Assembly: GCA_009784005.1 (NCBI GenBank)
Contig: WRCE01000015.1
Coordinates: forward strand, 1 to 43,022
Direction: 5' to 3'
From: Candidatus Methanimicrococcus labiotermitis
Lineage (GTDB): Archaea; Halobacteriota; Methanosarcinia; Methanosarcinales; Methanosarcinaceae
Length of the DNA: 43,022 bases
The translations under genes were made by a program, and so were the position numbers. This document shows, one piece after another, positions 1 to 7,726 of the stretch (positions within the stretch are counted from its first letter, which is position 1; every line of letters begins with the position of its first letter). The notes under the pieces were generated by a model, which made no database searches, was not told where the DNA came from, and saw nothing but the letters and a program-made list of their open reading frames with translations.

Positions 1-771
1 AGTATAACCGAAGCGATACACTGTACCGTCTTTTGTCGTAACGGTCCAATATTCTTCTTTTTGATTTGAACCGCCTGCAACTTTTTGAACTTTTGTGTAA
101 GTTTCAACTTTGGTGTGATAAAAACCGTCCGTTTCGGAATAAATCAAATCGTGAGCTTGACCTCCAAACATCAATTTGAATCGGTCATCAGATATGTCAT
201 TCGGTGTGTAATTGACGTCTCTTAAGATGTAAAATTCATTTAATGACCAACCATCCCCGAGCCAGCCATATGTACCGCCAACGCTTTGGCTGTTATAAGT
301 CAAATCAATTCTCGGCTGAAAGCCCGCAATTCCTTTCGGAACGGCAATCGGATATGTATAAGATGCCGCCCCTGAAAAAAGGCTTGTTAAATAAGCGCCG
401 TTTGAAAAAGAAAAATCATCAAACTGTGCAGAAGTTAAAGCAGAAAGACTGAGGCTGGGACTTTCTGTTGAAATTCCGGCAAGCATGGACATATCATCTG
501 AATAATCCAACTCCTCCGGACTTTCTTCTTGGAGGAGGGCATCTGAAATTGTTTCTTCGAGATTTGAGAAATCATAATTGTTTGAATTTTCGGTTAAGGT
601 ATCTGATTTTTCAGCTTGCCCGCTGCCGGATGGGGAAGAATCAAAAGAGGAAAAGTCGTCGGGAGAAGAGGAAGGAGAAGAGCCGGAGGAGTCGTTTTCA
701 AACGCAAAAGAAAAGGAGGGCGTCAAAATCATTAAAGCAATACAAACGATTATAATTTTTTTCAAATCCAT
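1..771 (-). CDS. Secreted SpvB/Rhs-like protein, N-terminal part (runs off left edge)
   Basis: The minus frame is open for 257 codons from ATG at 771 to the window edge, so the gene is partial. Residues 1-23 form a signal peptide (basic n-region DLKK, hydrophobic core, SFAF end). Residues 24-120 are Ser/Asp/Glu-rich and probably disordered. Residues 131-257 resemble the N-terminal region of SpvB/TcaC and Rhs/YD-repeat proteins: a GAASYTYPIAVPKG segment, then PRIDLTYNS and GWLGDGWSL. In those families this region starts a large beta-propeller/Rhs shell, often of over 1000 residues, that can carry a C-terminal toxin. That end is outside the window, so toxicity is inference. An in-frame ATG at 786 is possible; 771 is preferred because a GTGAT sits four bases upstream and the signal peptide starts cleanly there. 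Genes on the same strand just upstream are small and AT-rich. Confidence 0.75.
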   Translation of the reverse strand, partial: MDLKKIIIVCIALMILTPSFSFAFENDSSGSSPSSSPDDFSSFDSSPSGSGQAEKSDTLTENSNNYDFSNLEETISDALLQEESPEELDYSDDMSMLAGISTESPSLSLSALTSAQFDDFSFSNGAYLTSLFSGAASYTYPIAVPKGIAGFQPRIDLTYNSQSVGGTYGWLGDGWSLNEFYILRDVNYTPNDISDDRFKLMFGGQAHDLIYSETDGFYHTKVETYTKVQKVAGGSNQKEEYWTVTTKDGTVYRFGYT

Positions 772-1003
772 ATCAATCACACACATAAAAAAATAATAAA
801 TATATTTAATAAACAGATATATTAAGCAATGTTAGACACGATTTAATATAAATGTGTTCCGATAATTATATAGATTTTAAATAATAAAACTACAGCAATT
901 TTTCAAAAAAAAGAAACAAGAGCGAGTAAGGAATATATTTTTAAATTAAATCTAAAACTGATGATTTTCAAAAAAACCTGAATAAATGGAGAAGCACTTA
1001 AAC

Positions 1004-1029
1004 TTCATGACTTCTGATGAAGTCATGAA
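1004..1029. other. Perfect 11-bp inverted repeat
   Basis: TTCATGACTTC is followed by TGAT and then its exact reverse complement. It lies between the 3'-end remnant and the SpvB-like gene. No U-tract follows on either strand, so it may be an operator or an RNA hairpin rather than a terminator. No coding function is apparent in 772-1074. Confidence 0.5.
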
Positions 1030-1074
1030 ATTATGTACATTTTATATTGAAGATTAAAATCATTCTTTTTTCTT

Positions 1075-1182
1075 TCACTCCCGATTACTTGCTCGAACGA
1101 CATAAAGACCACTCAACGAGAGCAGAATAAAACCGATTGCAAACGCAGCGAGAATCATTTTATATTTCAGACTTCCCGCCAA
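1075..1182 (-). pseudogene. Remnant: duplicated 3' end of the neighbouring surface-protein gene
   Basis: Bases 1091-1182 match 1911-2002 with about four mismatches in 92 bases. On the minus strand they encode the C-terminal membrane anchor of the 284-residue surface protein at 1895-2749 (a KYKMILAAFAIGF-like stretch), ending in a TGA at 1075-1077. There is no start codon, signal peptide or body upstream, so this is a relic of a partial duplication or of a lost paralogue. The two copies bracket the two small AT-rich ORFs at 1288-1902. Confidence 0.75.
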
Positions 1183-1287
1183 TATTTTAAAAACATGTAC
1201 AGTATAGAGAAAAAATTTATTGACGAATGAAAAAAAGAAATATCACAAAAAGGTGTTTTGTGATATTGGAATGTGTTTGAAGGAAAA

Positions 1288-1503
1288 TCAGCGGTTACCG
1301 AATATGTATTGATACATCTCGTCGGCACCGATTTCTTTTAAAGCGGTTTCTAACTCCCGATACGCTTTATCTAAAGTTCCCTCTGTTTCTCCCTCTTTGA
1401 TGAAGTTTACATCAGTTTTAAGTTTTCGGAAGATGGGGCGTATTTTGTCCCTGTCTTCTTGTTTGATATTAGTCCACAAATAATATGGCAGTGTATTGCT
1501 CAT
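1288..1503 (-). CDS. Hypothetical 71-residue protein
   Basis: The ATG at 1503 directly follows the TAA of the upstream ORF, with a GAGGGGAT ribosome-binding site lying in the end of that ORF, so the two are almost certainly co-translated. The product is small, soluble, helical-looking and charged, with no recognised motif, membrane segment or signal peptide. Base composition is clearly more AT-rich than the housekeeping genes in the window. Because the pair lies next to an SpvB/Rhs-like gene and inside a duplicated bracket, an immunity or orphan-cassette role is possible, but nothing in the sequence proves it. Confidence 0.55.
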   Translation of the reverse strand: MSNTLPYYLWTNIKQEDRDKIRPIFRKLKTDVNFIKEGETEGTLDKAYRELETALKEIGADEMYQYIFGNR

Positions 1504-1902
1504 TTATATCCCCTCAATTCCGTTTACATCCATAGCTTCTATCAATATATCATGGAAAAAATCCCATTCTTCAGCCAACATTTCGTCAGTCAATGGATTA
1601 GTTATAGGTATTCTTTTGCCTATATTGTCTAAAATTTGACCCAATTCCGCTTTAAAATATTTCATATACTCCTTTTCATCAAAAGTACCTACCGGATACG
1701 AATCCAAAAATTTTTTTAAAAGACTGTCTTTATTATCATTTATGTATGAAATGTATTGTTTTGAGTATTCCAACATATCGAATTTCTTTGTATTAATTTT
1801 TATGTAGCTTTCCCATTCCGCAGTTTTCTCTGACCCAAACCTGAACTCTGATGCAACTTCTGTTATTTTCTTGTCTCGTGATTTCTTTTCTCTTTCATTC
1901 AT
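1504..1902 (-). CDS. Hypothetical 132-residue protein, possible immunity-type orphan
   Basis: The start is set at ATG 1902, which overlaps the stop of the surface-protein gene (ATGAATGA) and allows translational coupling. An in-frame ATG at 1923 would place the N-terminus inside the duplicated 3' segment and is less likely, although a GGTG lies before it. The product is acidic, soluble and probably mostly helical (residues such as EYSKQYISYIND and AEEWDFFHDILIEA), with no signal peptide. No family is recognised. The AT-rich codon use differs from the surrounding genes and suggests transfer. It forms a two-gene unit with the downstream 71-residue ORF. Confidence 0.55.
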   Translation of the reverse strand: MNEREKKSRDKKITEVASEFRFGSEKTAEWESYIKINTKKFDMLEYSKQYISYINDNKDSLLKKFLDSYPVGTFDEKEYMKYFKAELGQILDNIGKRIPITNPLTDEMLAEEWDFFHDILIEAMDVNGIEGI

Positions 1903-2749
1903 ATTTTTCAGATCGAGCGACATAAAGACCACCCAACGAGAGCAGAATAAAACCGATTGCAAACGCGGCGAGAATCATTTTATATTTCAGACTTCCCGCC
2001 AAACCCCCTGTTTTGCCCCCAGACTGTTCGCCGCCATTATTATTCGCCTCATTATTCCCACCGGTAACGGTTGAATTTTCGCCTGCCCCGCTGTTTTCTC
2101 TTGCGCCGGGGTTGCCGGCACCCGTTTCAAATAACCCCGAATTTGTTCCCGTGTCTGTTCCCGCGCCTGTCCCTGCGCCTGCGCCCATACCTGCTCCCGA
2201 GCCTGCCTCGCCTGCACCCGAGTCCGGCCCTGTGCCTGTCCCTGTGTCCGGTCCCGTGCCTGCCCCCGCATCCGGTTCGCCGGGTGCCCTGACGGTCACG
2301 GGAATAATGTAACCCAGAGGCGTCAGCGTGTCGGGATTGCGGATAATTTTGAGTTTGATGTCTTCCAACTCCGCCTCGGTATACTTTTCGATCTCATTTT
2401 TGGAAGCGCTGATTTGAAACTCGAATCTTTCGCCGGGGTTGACCGACGCGGTTGTTGCCGATAAGTCAAAAACCGATGCCGCGTTTTCATTGCGGGCGCT
2501 GTCCATGTAGATGATGTAATGAACGGGGACATCACCCGTGTTTCTTAAGCTGACGGTTTTTGAAATCATTCCGCCGGCATCCGAATCGCTTGCCGCGCTG
2601 ATCTCGATTTTCATCGGCGAAACGGAATCGCTGATTTGGATTTCACCGTACACGGCGCCCGCTGTCAAAATTGATATGATGACACATATCGCCGAAATCA
2701 TGATGACGCGGCGAAGGATACTCTTTTTTGATATATTGTAAAACGACAT
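1895..2749 (-). CDS. Cell-surface protein with signal peptide, beta-rich domain, Gly/Thr/Pro linker and C-terminal anchor
   Basis: The start at 2749 is backed by GAGGAG seven bases upstream. Residues 1-35 are a signal peptide (basic KKSILRR, then a long hydrophobic core ending AVYG). Residues 36-160 look like an Ig-like or DUF916-type beta domain, with 'SLRNTGDVPVHYIIY' and 'VNPGERFEF' as typical strand patterns. Residues 165-245 are a low-complexity Gly/Ala/Thr/Asp linker of GTGPDTGTG-type repeats. Residues 255-278 form a membrane helix, followed by a short charged tail. The protein is therefore probably anchored in the membrane and exposed outside. Function is unknown. The 3' end is duplicated at 1091-1182. 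Confidence 0.7.
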   Translation of the reverse strand: MSFYNISKKSILRRVIMISAICVIISILTAGAVYGEIQISDSVSPMKIEISAASDSDAGGMISKTVSLRNTGDVPVHYIIYMDSARNENAASVFDLSATTASVNPGERFEFQISASKNEIEKYTEAELEDIKLKIIRNPDTLTPLGYIIPVTVRAPGEPDAGAGTGPDTGTGTGPDSGAGEAGSGAGMGAGAGTGAGTDTGTNSGLFETGAGNPGARENSGAGENSTVTGGNNEANNNGGEQSGGKTGGLAGSLKYKMILAAFAIGFILLSLGGLYVARSEKYE

Positions 2750-2782
2750 ATAGCTCCTCTCTCTGCTTTCAAACGGAAGCAA

Positions 2783-3310
2783 AAAGTGAAGGCAAGCACA
2801 GCATTTGAATCAGCCGATTTGATTAAAAAACAAAAGTTTATATTTGAAAGAGAAACGAAAACAAAACAAACGAAAAAAGAAAATGTGCTGTCGCCCTTTA
2901 CTAACACCCAAGAATCATTTTTTCAGGTGATCCTCAATCATCTTCGGTTTCCCTCGCAAAGGGCATTTTTGCACGGGGTATTGTACCGCATTGGGGTTGT
3001 CCGAACAATCACAGACAGCGTTATCCGGATTCTCATGCCGGGACCTATACAATGCGACAGTTGTAAGAAGACGGGTAAGGATAAATAATTTATTTTCCTT
3101 TTCTTTACAATTTTATTCAAAATTAATTTATTTTGGTTTAATTTGATTAATTTCGATTTATTTCATTTGATTAGATTTATTTCATTTGATTAGATTTATT
3201 TCATTTGATTAGATTTATTTCATTTGATTAGATTTATTTCATTTGATCAGATTAATTTCGATTTGATTGACCGGCGCCTTTGCCGGCTTTTGTTTACATC
3301 AGGTGCAGTT
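2783..3310. repeat. Intergenic region with GC-rich island and a 19-nt tandem array
   Basis: From about 3158 to 3252 there are nearly five copies of a 19-nt unit (TTCATTTGATTAGATTTAT) ending just before the amidohydrolase. Bases 2930-3085 are clearly richer in G+C than normal spacer here, but I could not assign a gene: one frame ends in a CDSCKK peptide without a credible start, and no tRNA fold is visible. This may be a decayed gene or an RNA. Confidence 0.6.
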
Positions 3311-4633
3311 ATGTCCGGCTTTGGCGACTCAGATTTAAAACGGCTTTTCGGGATTATTGAACGGACCGAAAAAGAGAGGAGAAGCGGAAGCGCCGGCTTT
3401 TCTTTTGAGTTTGAATTTGATACGAATTTGTCGGATTATCCGTGCGACCGCGCGGTCTCCGGCCTGATTTTTAAAGGAGAGGGGCCTGAACTTGTTTCCG
3501 GCAATATTTACATTGAAAAAGGGTTTATCAAAGAAATCGAAGAGACGAAGGTCAAATCCGAAAACTGGATTGTGCCGCGCTTTATCAACGCGCATACGCA
3601 CATCGGCGACACGATGCTCAAAGACCCGCCGCTTGGAAATGTTTATCGCTCTTTTGCCGTCCAAAGAGACTTGGACGCTTTGGTGAAGCCGCCAAACGGG
3701 CTGAAACACCGGTTTTTGTCTCAGCTGAGCGCTGAAGATGCCGTCAGTTCAATGGAAGCCGCGATTTGGGACCTTTATCAAAACGGCGTCTCCGTTTTCG
3801 CCGATTTCAGAGAAGGCGGCGTTGACGGCGTTCACGCGCTTTTGGCAGCGCTTAAAAATACGTCAAGTGATCTTGTGCCGGTCATTTTCGGGCGTCCCGT
3901 TCATACCGCCGGTAATAACGAAACGGATGCAGACAGTCTCGGTTCACATTCTTCTTCACATTCATCTTCGCATTCTTCTTCACATTCTTCTTCACATTCA
4001 ACTTCGCATTCGTTTTTAGATGAACTGCACCACCTGCTGGAAATCGCCGACGGCATCGGCGTCAGCGGCGTGAATGATTTAGACGCGTACACTTTGTCAA
4101 AAATGTCTTCCAAATCCGCTTCCCGACGAAAGAAATTGGCGATTCACGCCGGCGAAAAAGACAGAAGCGACATCGAAACGGCTGTTTCATTGAACCCCGA
4201 CATGCTGATTCATATGACGCAGGCCGTTCCCGATGATTTGAAAATCGTTGCCGACGAAGATATTGCAATTACGGTCTGTGTCCGGTCCAACCTGACAACC
4301 GGCGTCGGCATCCCGCCCGTCCTGGATATGTTGGACGCGGGTATTCGCGTCAGCGTCGGAACCGATAATGTCATGCTGAATTCACCGGATATGTTTGAAG
4401 AAATCCACTTCCTGTCCAAAATTTACGGCCTATCCGATGATACGGTTTTCAAAATGGCGACTTCCGCCGGCGCCGAAGCCGTCGGGTGTCCTTTTACAGG
4501 AACAATCGAGGTCGGAAAAAAAGCCGACCTGCTGATTTTAAACTCCAAATCCGCAAATCTGAAACACGTCAGAGACCCGCTGGCAGGATACGCCCGAAGA
4601 GCGCGGGCAGACGATATTTTGGGAATAATTTGA
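3311..4633 (+). CDS. Amidohydrolase-superfamily metal-dependent hydrolase
   Basis: A 440-residue protein starting at ATG 3311, ten bases after the start of an AGGTG; an upstream in-frame ATG lies in the tandem array and is rejected. The metal site follows the amidohydrolase pattern: HxH in NAHTHIGD (H95, H97), H279 in IHAGE, H301 in LIHMT and D352 in VGTDN. This resembles the cytosine-deaminase/chlorohydrolase type with a mononuclear metal, hydrolysing C-N bonds. The C-terminal GTIEVGKKADLLIL is also typical. The substrate cannot be read from sequence. Residues 212-234 are an odd insert of SSSH repeats (four or more copies), encoded by a DNA tandem repeat and lying away from the catalytic ligands. 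The stop codon falls in ATTTGATT, which is then repeated in the spacer. Confidence 0.85.
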   Translation: MSGFGDSDLKRLFGIIERTEKERRSGSAGFSFEFEFDTNLSDYPCDRAVSGLIFKGEGPELVSGNIYIEKGFIKEIEETKVKSENWIVPRFINAHTHIGDTMLKDPPLGNVYRSFAVQRDLDALVKPPNGLKHRFLSQLSAEDAVSSMEAAIWDLYQNGVSVFADFREGGVDGVHALLAALKNTSSDLVPVIFGRPVHTAGNNETDADSLGSHSSSHSSSHSSSHSSSHSTSHSFLDELHHLLEIADGIGVSGVNDLDAYTLSKMSSKSASRRKKLAIHAGEKDRSDIETAVSLNPDMLIHMTQAVPDDLKIVADEDIAITVCVRSNLTTGVGIPPVLDMLDAGIRVSVGTDNVMLNSPDMFEEIHFLSKIYGLSDDTVFKMATSAGAEAVGCPFTGTIEVGKKADLLILNSKSANLKHVRDPLAGYARRARADDILGII

Positions 4634-4814
4634 TTTATTTGATTGATTTGATTGCCGCCGGATTCTTGATTTCAGACGGCGGATTCTTAGAATTTAAGAT
4701 TGCAGTTTTTGACATCAGGCAGCTGTTTTTTTGATTTTATTTCCCATCCCACATCAGTTTTATATTTGTTGCTCACGTCGTTCTTCCCAAATATTTATTT
4801 TATTTTCTTAACCC

Positions 4815-4828
4815 AAAACCCGGGTTTT
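4815..4828. promoter_or_regulatory. 14-bp perfect palindrome upstream of uspA
   Basis: AAAACCCGGGTTTT is self-complementary and lies about 30 bases before the uspA start codon. That position suits a repressor operator or a transcript-start hairpin. No experimental support. Confidence 0.35.
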
Positions 4829-4858
4829 TGATTCAATTCAAATGAAGGAGGCAGTCTC

Positions 4859-5290
4859 ATGACTCTCTATAAAAAAATCGTCGTCGCGACAGACGGAACG
4901 GAATACGCGAAAAAAGCGATTAACGCCGCCGTCGATCTTGCCAAACTGACAGGCGCGGATTTGTACGGCCTTTATGTTTCTGATGTTTCCAATATTACGC
5001 CGACCAGCGCGGAATGGGAATTCGTCGCCGAAAATATCAAACGCGAATCCGACACGGCGCTTGAGTACATTTGCGAACGGGCAAAAGCCGCGAATGTAAA
5101 ATATGAGCCGGTCAGCCTATCCGGCGTGGCCGCTCAGGAAATAGTCCAATACGCGAATCAAATCGACGCGGATTTAATCGTCGTCGGCGCAACCGGCAAA
5201 AAAGCGCTTGAAAGACTGATTGTCGGCAGCGTTTCTGATAAAATTCTCCATCTTGCCAAACAGCCGGTCTTGGTCGTGAGAAGCGACTGA
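4859..5290 (+). CDS. Universal stress protein (UspA family)
   Basis: A 143-residue single-domain Usp, the normal family length. The start is preceded by GGAGG. The N-terminus KKIVVATDGTEYAKKA carries the first strand and the Asp that binds nucleotide. Residues 110-124 hold the ATP-binding G-x2-G-x9-G-S pattern (GATGKKALERLIVGS), followed by SDKILHLAKQPVLVV. It is therefore expected to bind ATP and act as a dimeric cytosolic stress protein. It stands alone, in convergent orientation to the phosphatase-like gene. A 14-bp palindrome lies upstream. Confidence 0.92.
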   Translation: MTLYKKIVVATDGTEYAKKAINAAVDLAKLTGADLYGLYVSDVSNITPTSAEWEFVAENIKRESDTALEYICERAKAANVKYEPVSLSGVAAQEIVQYANQIDADLIVVGATGKKALERLIVGSVSDKILHLAKQPVLVVRSD

Positions 5291-5329
5291 TCGGGATGCA
5301 AATGGGATGAAAACGTCGATTATTAACAA

Positions 5330-5516
5330 CAGTGTCAATCAGACAGCTTCAACGATTGGCAGGCAGAGGCAAGCAGACAGAAGCAAGCAGAAGCAGGCAG
5401 AGGCAAGCAAGCAGAAGCAGGCAAAGGCAAGCAAGGGTAAGCAAAGACGGGCAGAGAAGTGGCAAAGATGAGACAGAGGAGTGGCGGCGGCGGTGGCAGC
5501 GGCGGTGGCAGTGGCG
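5330..5516. repeat. Degenerate GGCAG/GCAAG repeats left of element A1
   Basis: A purine-rich run of variants of AGGCAAGCAGAAGC changes near 5480 into GGCGGTGGCAG repeats and leads straight into element A copy 1. It is noncoding; open frames through it are repeat artefacts. Confidence 0.75.
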
Positions 5517-5575
5517 GTAGCTGTGCCACGTTCGCGAAGCGAACGGCTATTACAAAAAAAAGCAGATGCATGTAG
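5517..5575 (+). repeat. Dispersed stem-loop element A, copy 1
   Basis: A 59-base core nearly identical to 14672-14730 and 42787-42845. It holds the hairpin CGTTCGC-GAA-GCGAACG flanked by GCC/GGC, then a run of eight A and GCAGATG. All three copies have the same orientation in this window and lie in GGCAG-type low-complexity DNA. Confidence 0.9.
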
Positions 5576-5617
5576 AAAGTTCTTGTTGGTAGGTGGCTGG
5601 TAGCATGTAGCAGACAG

Positions 5618-5764
5618 CCCAAACTATTGACAACCCCAACTATTTGACAGCTTCAACTATTGACAGCTTCAACTATTGACAGCTTCAACTATTGACAGCT
5701 TCAACTATTGACAGCCCCAACTATTGACAGCCCCAACTATTGACAGCCCAAATTATTGACAGCC
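5618..5764. repeat. 16-nt tandem array, about nine copies
   Basis: The unit is CAACTATTGACAGCTT, with variants ending in CCC. The array runs right up to the stop codon of the phosphatase-like gene at 5765. Confidence 0.9.
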
Positions 5765-7495
5765 TCAGCGCCTTTTTTTATACATCATGTAAATTGCAGC
5801 GCCGCCTGCCACGTTTATACAACCGACGAGCAAAAACCCCATCGCTTTTGTCAATTGAAATGATGACCCATCCGCTGAAAAAAGGCCGGAAAGGCGAGAA
5901 AAGGAAGATGGGGCGGTGGCATTACCGCTGAAATCAGTTAAAGAAACAAAAGCGGATTTTTTCAAATATTCCGATAAATCAACGCTCATGTCTTGCTCGA
6001 TTACAAGATGTAATTCGTTTTGGACGTAATCGTTTCCGCTGACATTTTTCCATTTCAGCAAATAACTGCCGGGCCTCAGGCCCGAAAGGGAATAAGCCGA
6101 AACAGTCGAAACGCCCGAAACACCGGAAACGCCCGAAACACCGGAAACGCCCGAAACGCCCGAAACGCCCGAAACGTTTTCGAGGGCCGCGCCGGATGAA
6201 AAGACGCTGATGATTCCGTCTCCTTCAAGCCTGTACAATTCAAAGGATTCCGCCGCGGGAAATTGAAGATGAAGTGACGCGTATTCTTTTGCCGGCAAGA
6301 CATTGCCTTGAGAGAAACGCGGCGCCGGGCGTAGATTAAAAAGGGACACGAGCGTCGGCGCGGCATCTTCTTGGCCGCAGTCCGGCTTGTAAACGGCGCC
6401 GCTTTTGACTGTGTTTCCGTAAACGATGAAGGGGATAAATAGGGATTCATTGGACTTGGAATATTTTGAAGAGCTGTGGCCGCCGCTTTTTTTATCAAAC
6501 GCTTCAAAAGTCATACCGTGGTCGGCCGTTAAGATGAAAAGCAAATCATTGCGGCGGCATTTTTCAAACAATTTTCTCAAATCGGCGTCAAGCCGTTCGA
6601 TTGAATCCAAATAAGCGTAATAGCCGCGGTAATGTCCCGTCGAATCCGTGCCGCCGACATTGATAACCAGAATAAACTTTTGGTCGGGAAACGTTTCCAT
6701 AACCGTCAGCGCCTCAACCGCCAAATCCAGCCCGATACGGTTATAGCCGGCGTATTTCTCACCGGTATCTTTTGTATTCGTGTAGGAAGAAGCGTTTGCC
6801 AACAGCGGTTCAAAAGCGGAATTCAGCCGGCGAATAATGTCAGGGTCCGACGCCGGAAAATCATTGATTTGAACCGTGAAATTCACGTTATTGACAGAAT
6901 TGGTTTTATCGTAAACGATAATGTCAAACTTGCCTCTCATGGATTCAAAGTCGCCGCGATGCATAACGCCGATACAGATGAAACCTTCGTCGCGAAGGAC
7001 ATCTAAAAAAGTGGCGCCGGTATAGCCGACCATTTCCGAATTCGCTCTCCTGTTCCCCGTGACCAAAACGGAATGCCCGTGTTCGGTTGCCGGAACCGGC
7101 GCTTTCATTCGGGAAACCCGAAACCCGTTTTCCCAAATATAAGAAATCGTATGAAGATAAGCATGCCCCGCCGCTTCGTTGTTCAAAGATTTCCCCGTCA
7201 ATTCGGGAAAAAGATAATAAGAGCCGAGCCCGTCAACGATAAGAAAAACCGCCCCGTTGGGCGGCGGAGAGTGGGAGGCGAGATTTTCATAATAAACGCC
7301 GCCCGAAACGTGACCGGAAGCGAACGCAACACCCGACACGGCGAAAATCAAAATAAAACCGACAAGCGTCAAGATGATAAATGCAGAAAAGTTTGAACGG
7401 AATTTTTTATCGGATGGCATGGATGGCAGGGAAAACAAGGATGGCATAGATGGCATGGAAAACATGGATGGCATGGATGGCATGAATGACATCAT
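5765..7495 (-). CDS. Membrane-anchored alkaline-phosphatase-superfamily hydrolase
   Basis: About 576 residues. All expected metal ligands of the alkaline phosphatase/phosphopentomutase/sulfatase superfamily are present: D88 in LIVDGLG, T137 in PATEHGHS (nucleophile position), D284 and H288 in GGTDSTGH, D325-H326 in TADHGMT, and H340 in GGHS. A signal-type hydrophobic segment (residues 36-60) and a C-terminal helix (about 552-572) followed by KKRR place the enzyme outside the membrane and anchored at its C-terminus. Substrate unknown: phosphate ester, sulfate ester or phosphonate are all possible. Start uncertain: 7495 includes a MPSMPS repeat, whereas ATG 7420 would give a classical short n-region (DKKFR). 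A run of GVS repeats (six or more) sits near residues 460-482. Confidence 0.8.
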   Translation of the reverse strand: MMSFMPSMPSMFSMPSMPSLFSLPSMPSDKKFRSNFSAFIILTLVGFILIFAVSGVAFASGHVSGGVYYENLASHSPPPNGAVFLIVDGLGSYYLFPELTGKSLNNEAAGHAYLHTISYIWENGFRVSRMKAPVPATEHGHSVLVTGNRRANSEMVGYTGATFLDVLRDEGFICIGVMHRGDFESMRGKFDIIVYDKTNSVNNVNFTVQINDFPASDPDIIRRLNSAFEPLLANASSYTNTKDTGEKYAGYNRIGLDLAVEALTVMETFPDQKFILVINVGGTDSTGHYRGYYAYLDSIERLDADLRKLFEKCRRNDLLFILTADHGMTFEAFDKKSGGHSSSKYSKSNESLFIPFIVYGNTVKSGAVYKPDCGQEDAAPTLVSLFNLRPAPRFSQGNVLPAKEYASLHLQFPAAESFELYRLEGDGIISVFSSGAALENVSGVSGVSGVSGVSGVSGVSGVSTVSAYSLSGLRPGSYLLKWKNVSGNDYVQNELHLVIEQDMSVDLSEYLKKSAFVSLTDFSGNATAPSSFSRLSGLFSADGSSFQLTKAMGFLLVGCINVAGGAAIYMMYKKRR

Positions 7496-7726
7496 TTTTC
7501 CGAAAGGATAAGTAGATGCTGAAATTTTCAAAATGCAAAACTTTAAAAACGAATTTGGCTCGCCATTCAACAATAGATAGGCAAAAATGCTGCAAATGGT
7601 ATAAAGGCTGAAAATGGTATAAAGGCAGTAAATGCAATTATGGCTGTAAATATTACAAATACAGCGAACGGTGTAAACGTTTTTATGCAATAATGCTCCT
7701 TCTTTTCAAAAAAGGATGTTGTATTC
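7496..7726. other. Intergenic region, divergent genes
   Basis: AT-rich spacer between the phosphatase-like gene (minus) and the DUF89 gene (plus), with weak CTGTAAATG/GGTATAAAGG direct repeats around 7590-7660. It extends the open frame of the minus-strand gene, but the peptide is Cys/Tyr-rich and implausible, so I treat it as leader. Confidence 0.4.

Noticed and set aside
2013..2312. Pro/Ala-rich plus-strand open frames opposite the surface-protein linker
   Set aside because: Mirror of the Gly/Thr/Asp repeat linker; the minus-strand frame has the signal peptide, ribosome-binding site and anchor.
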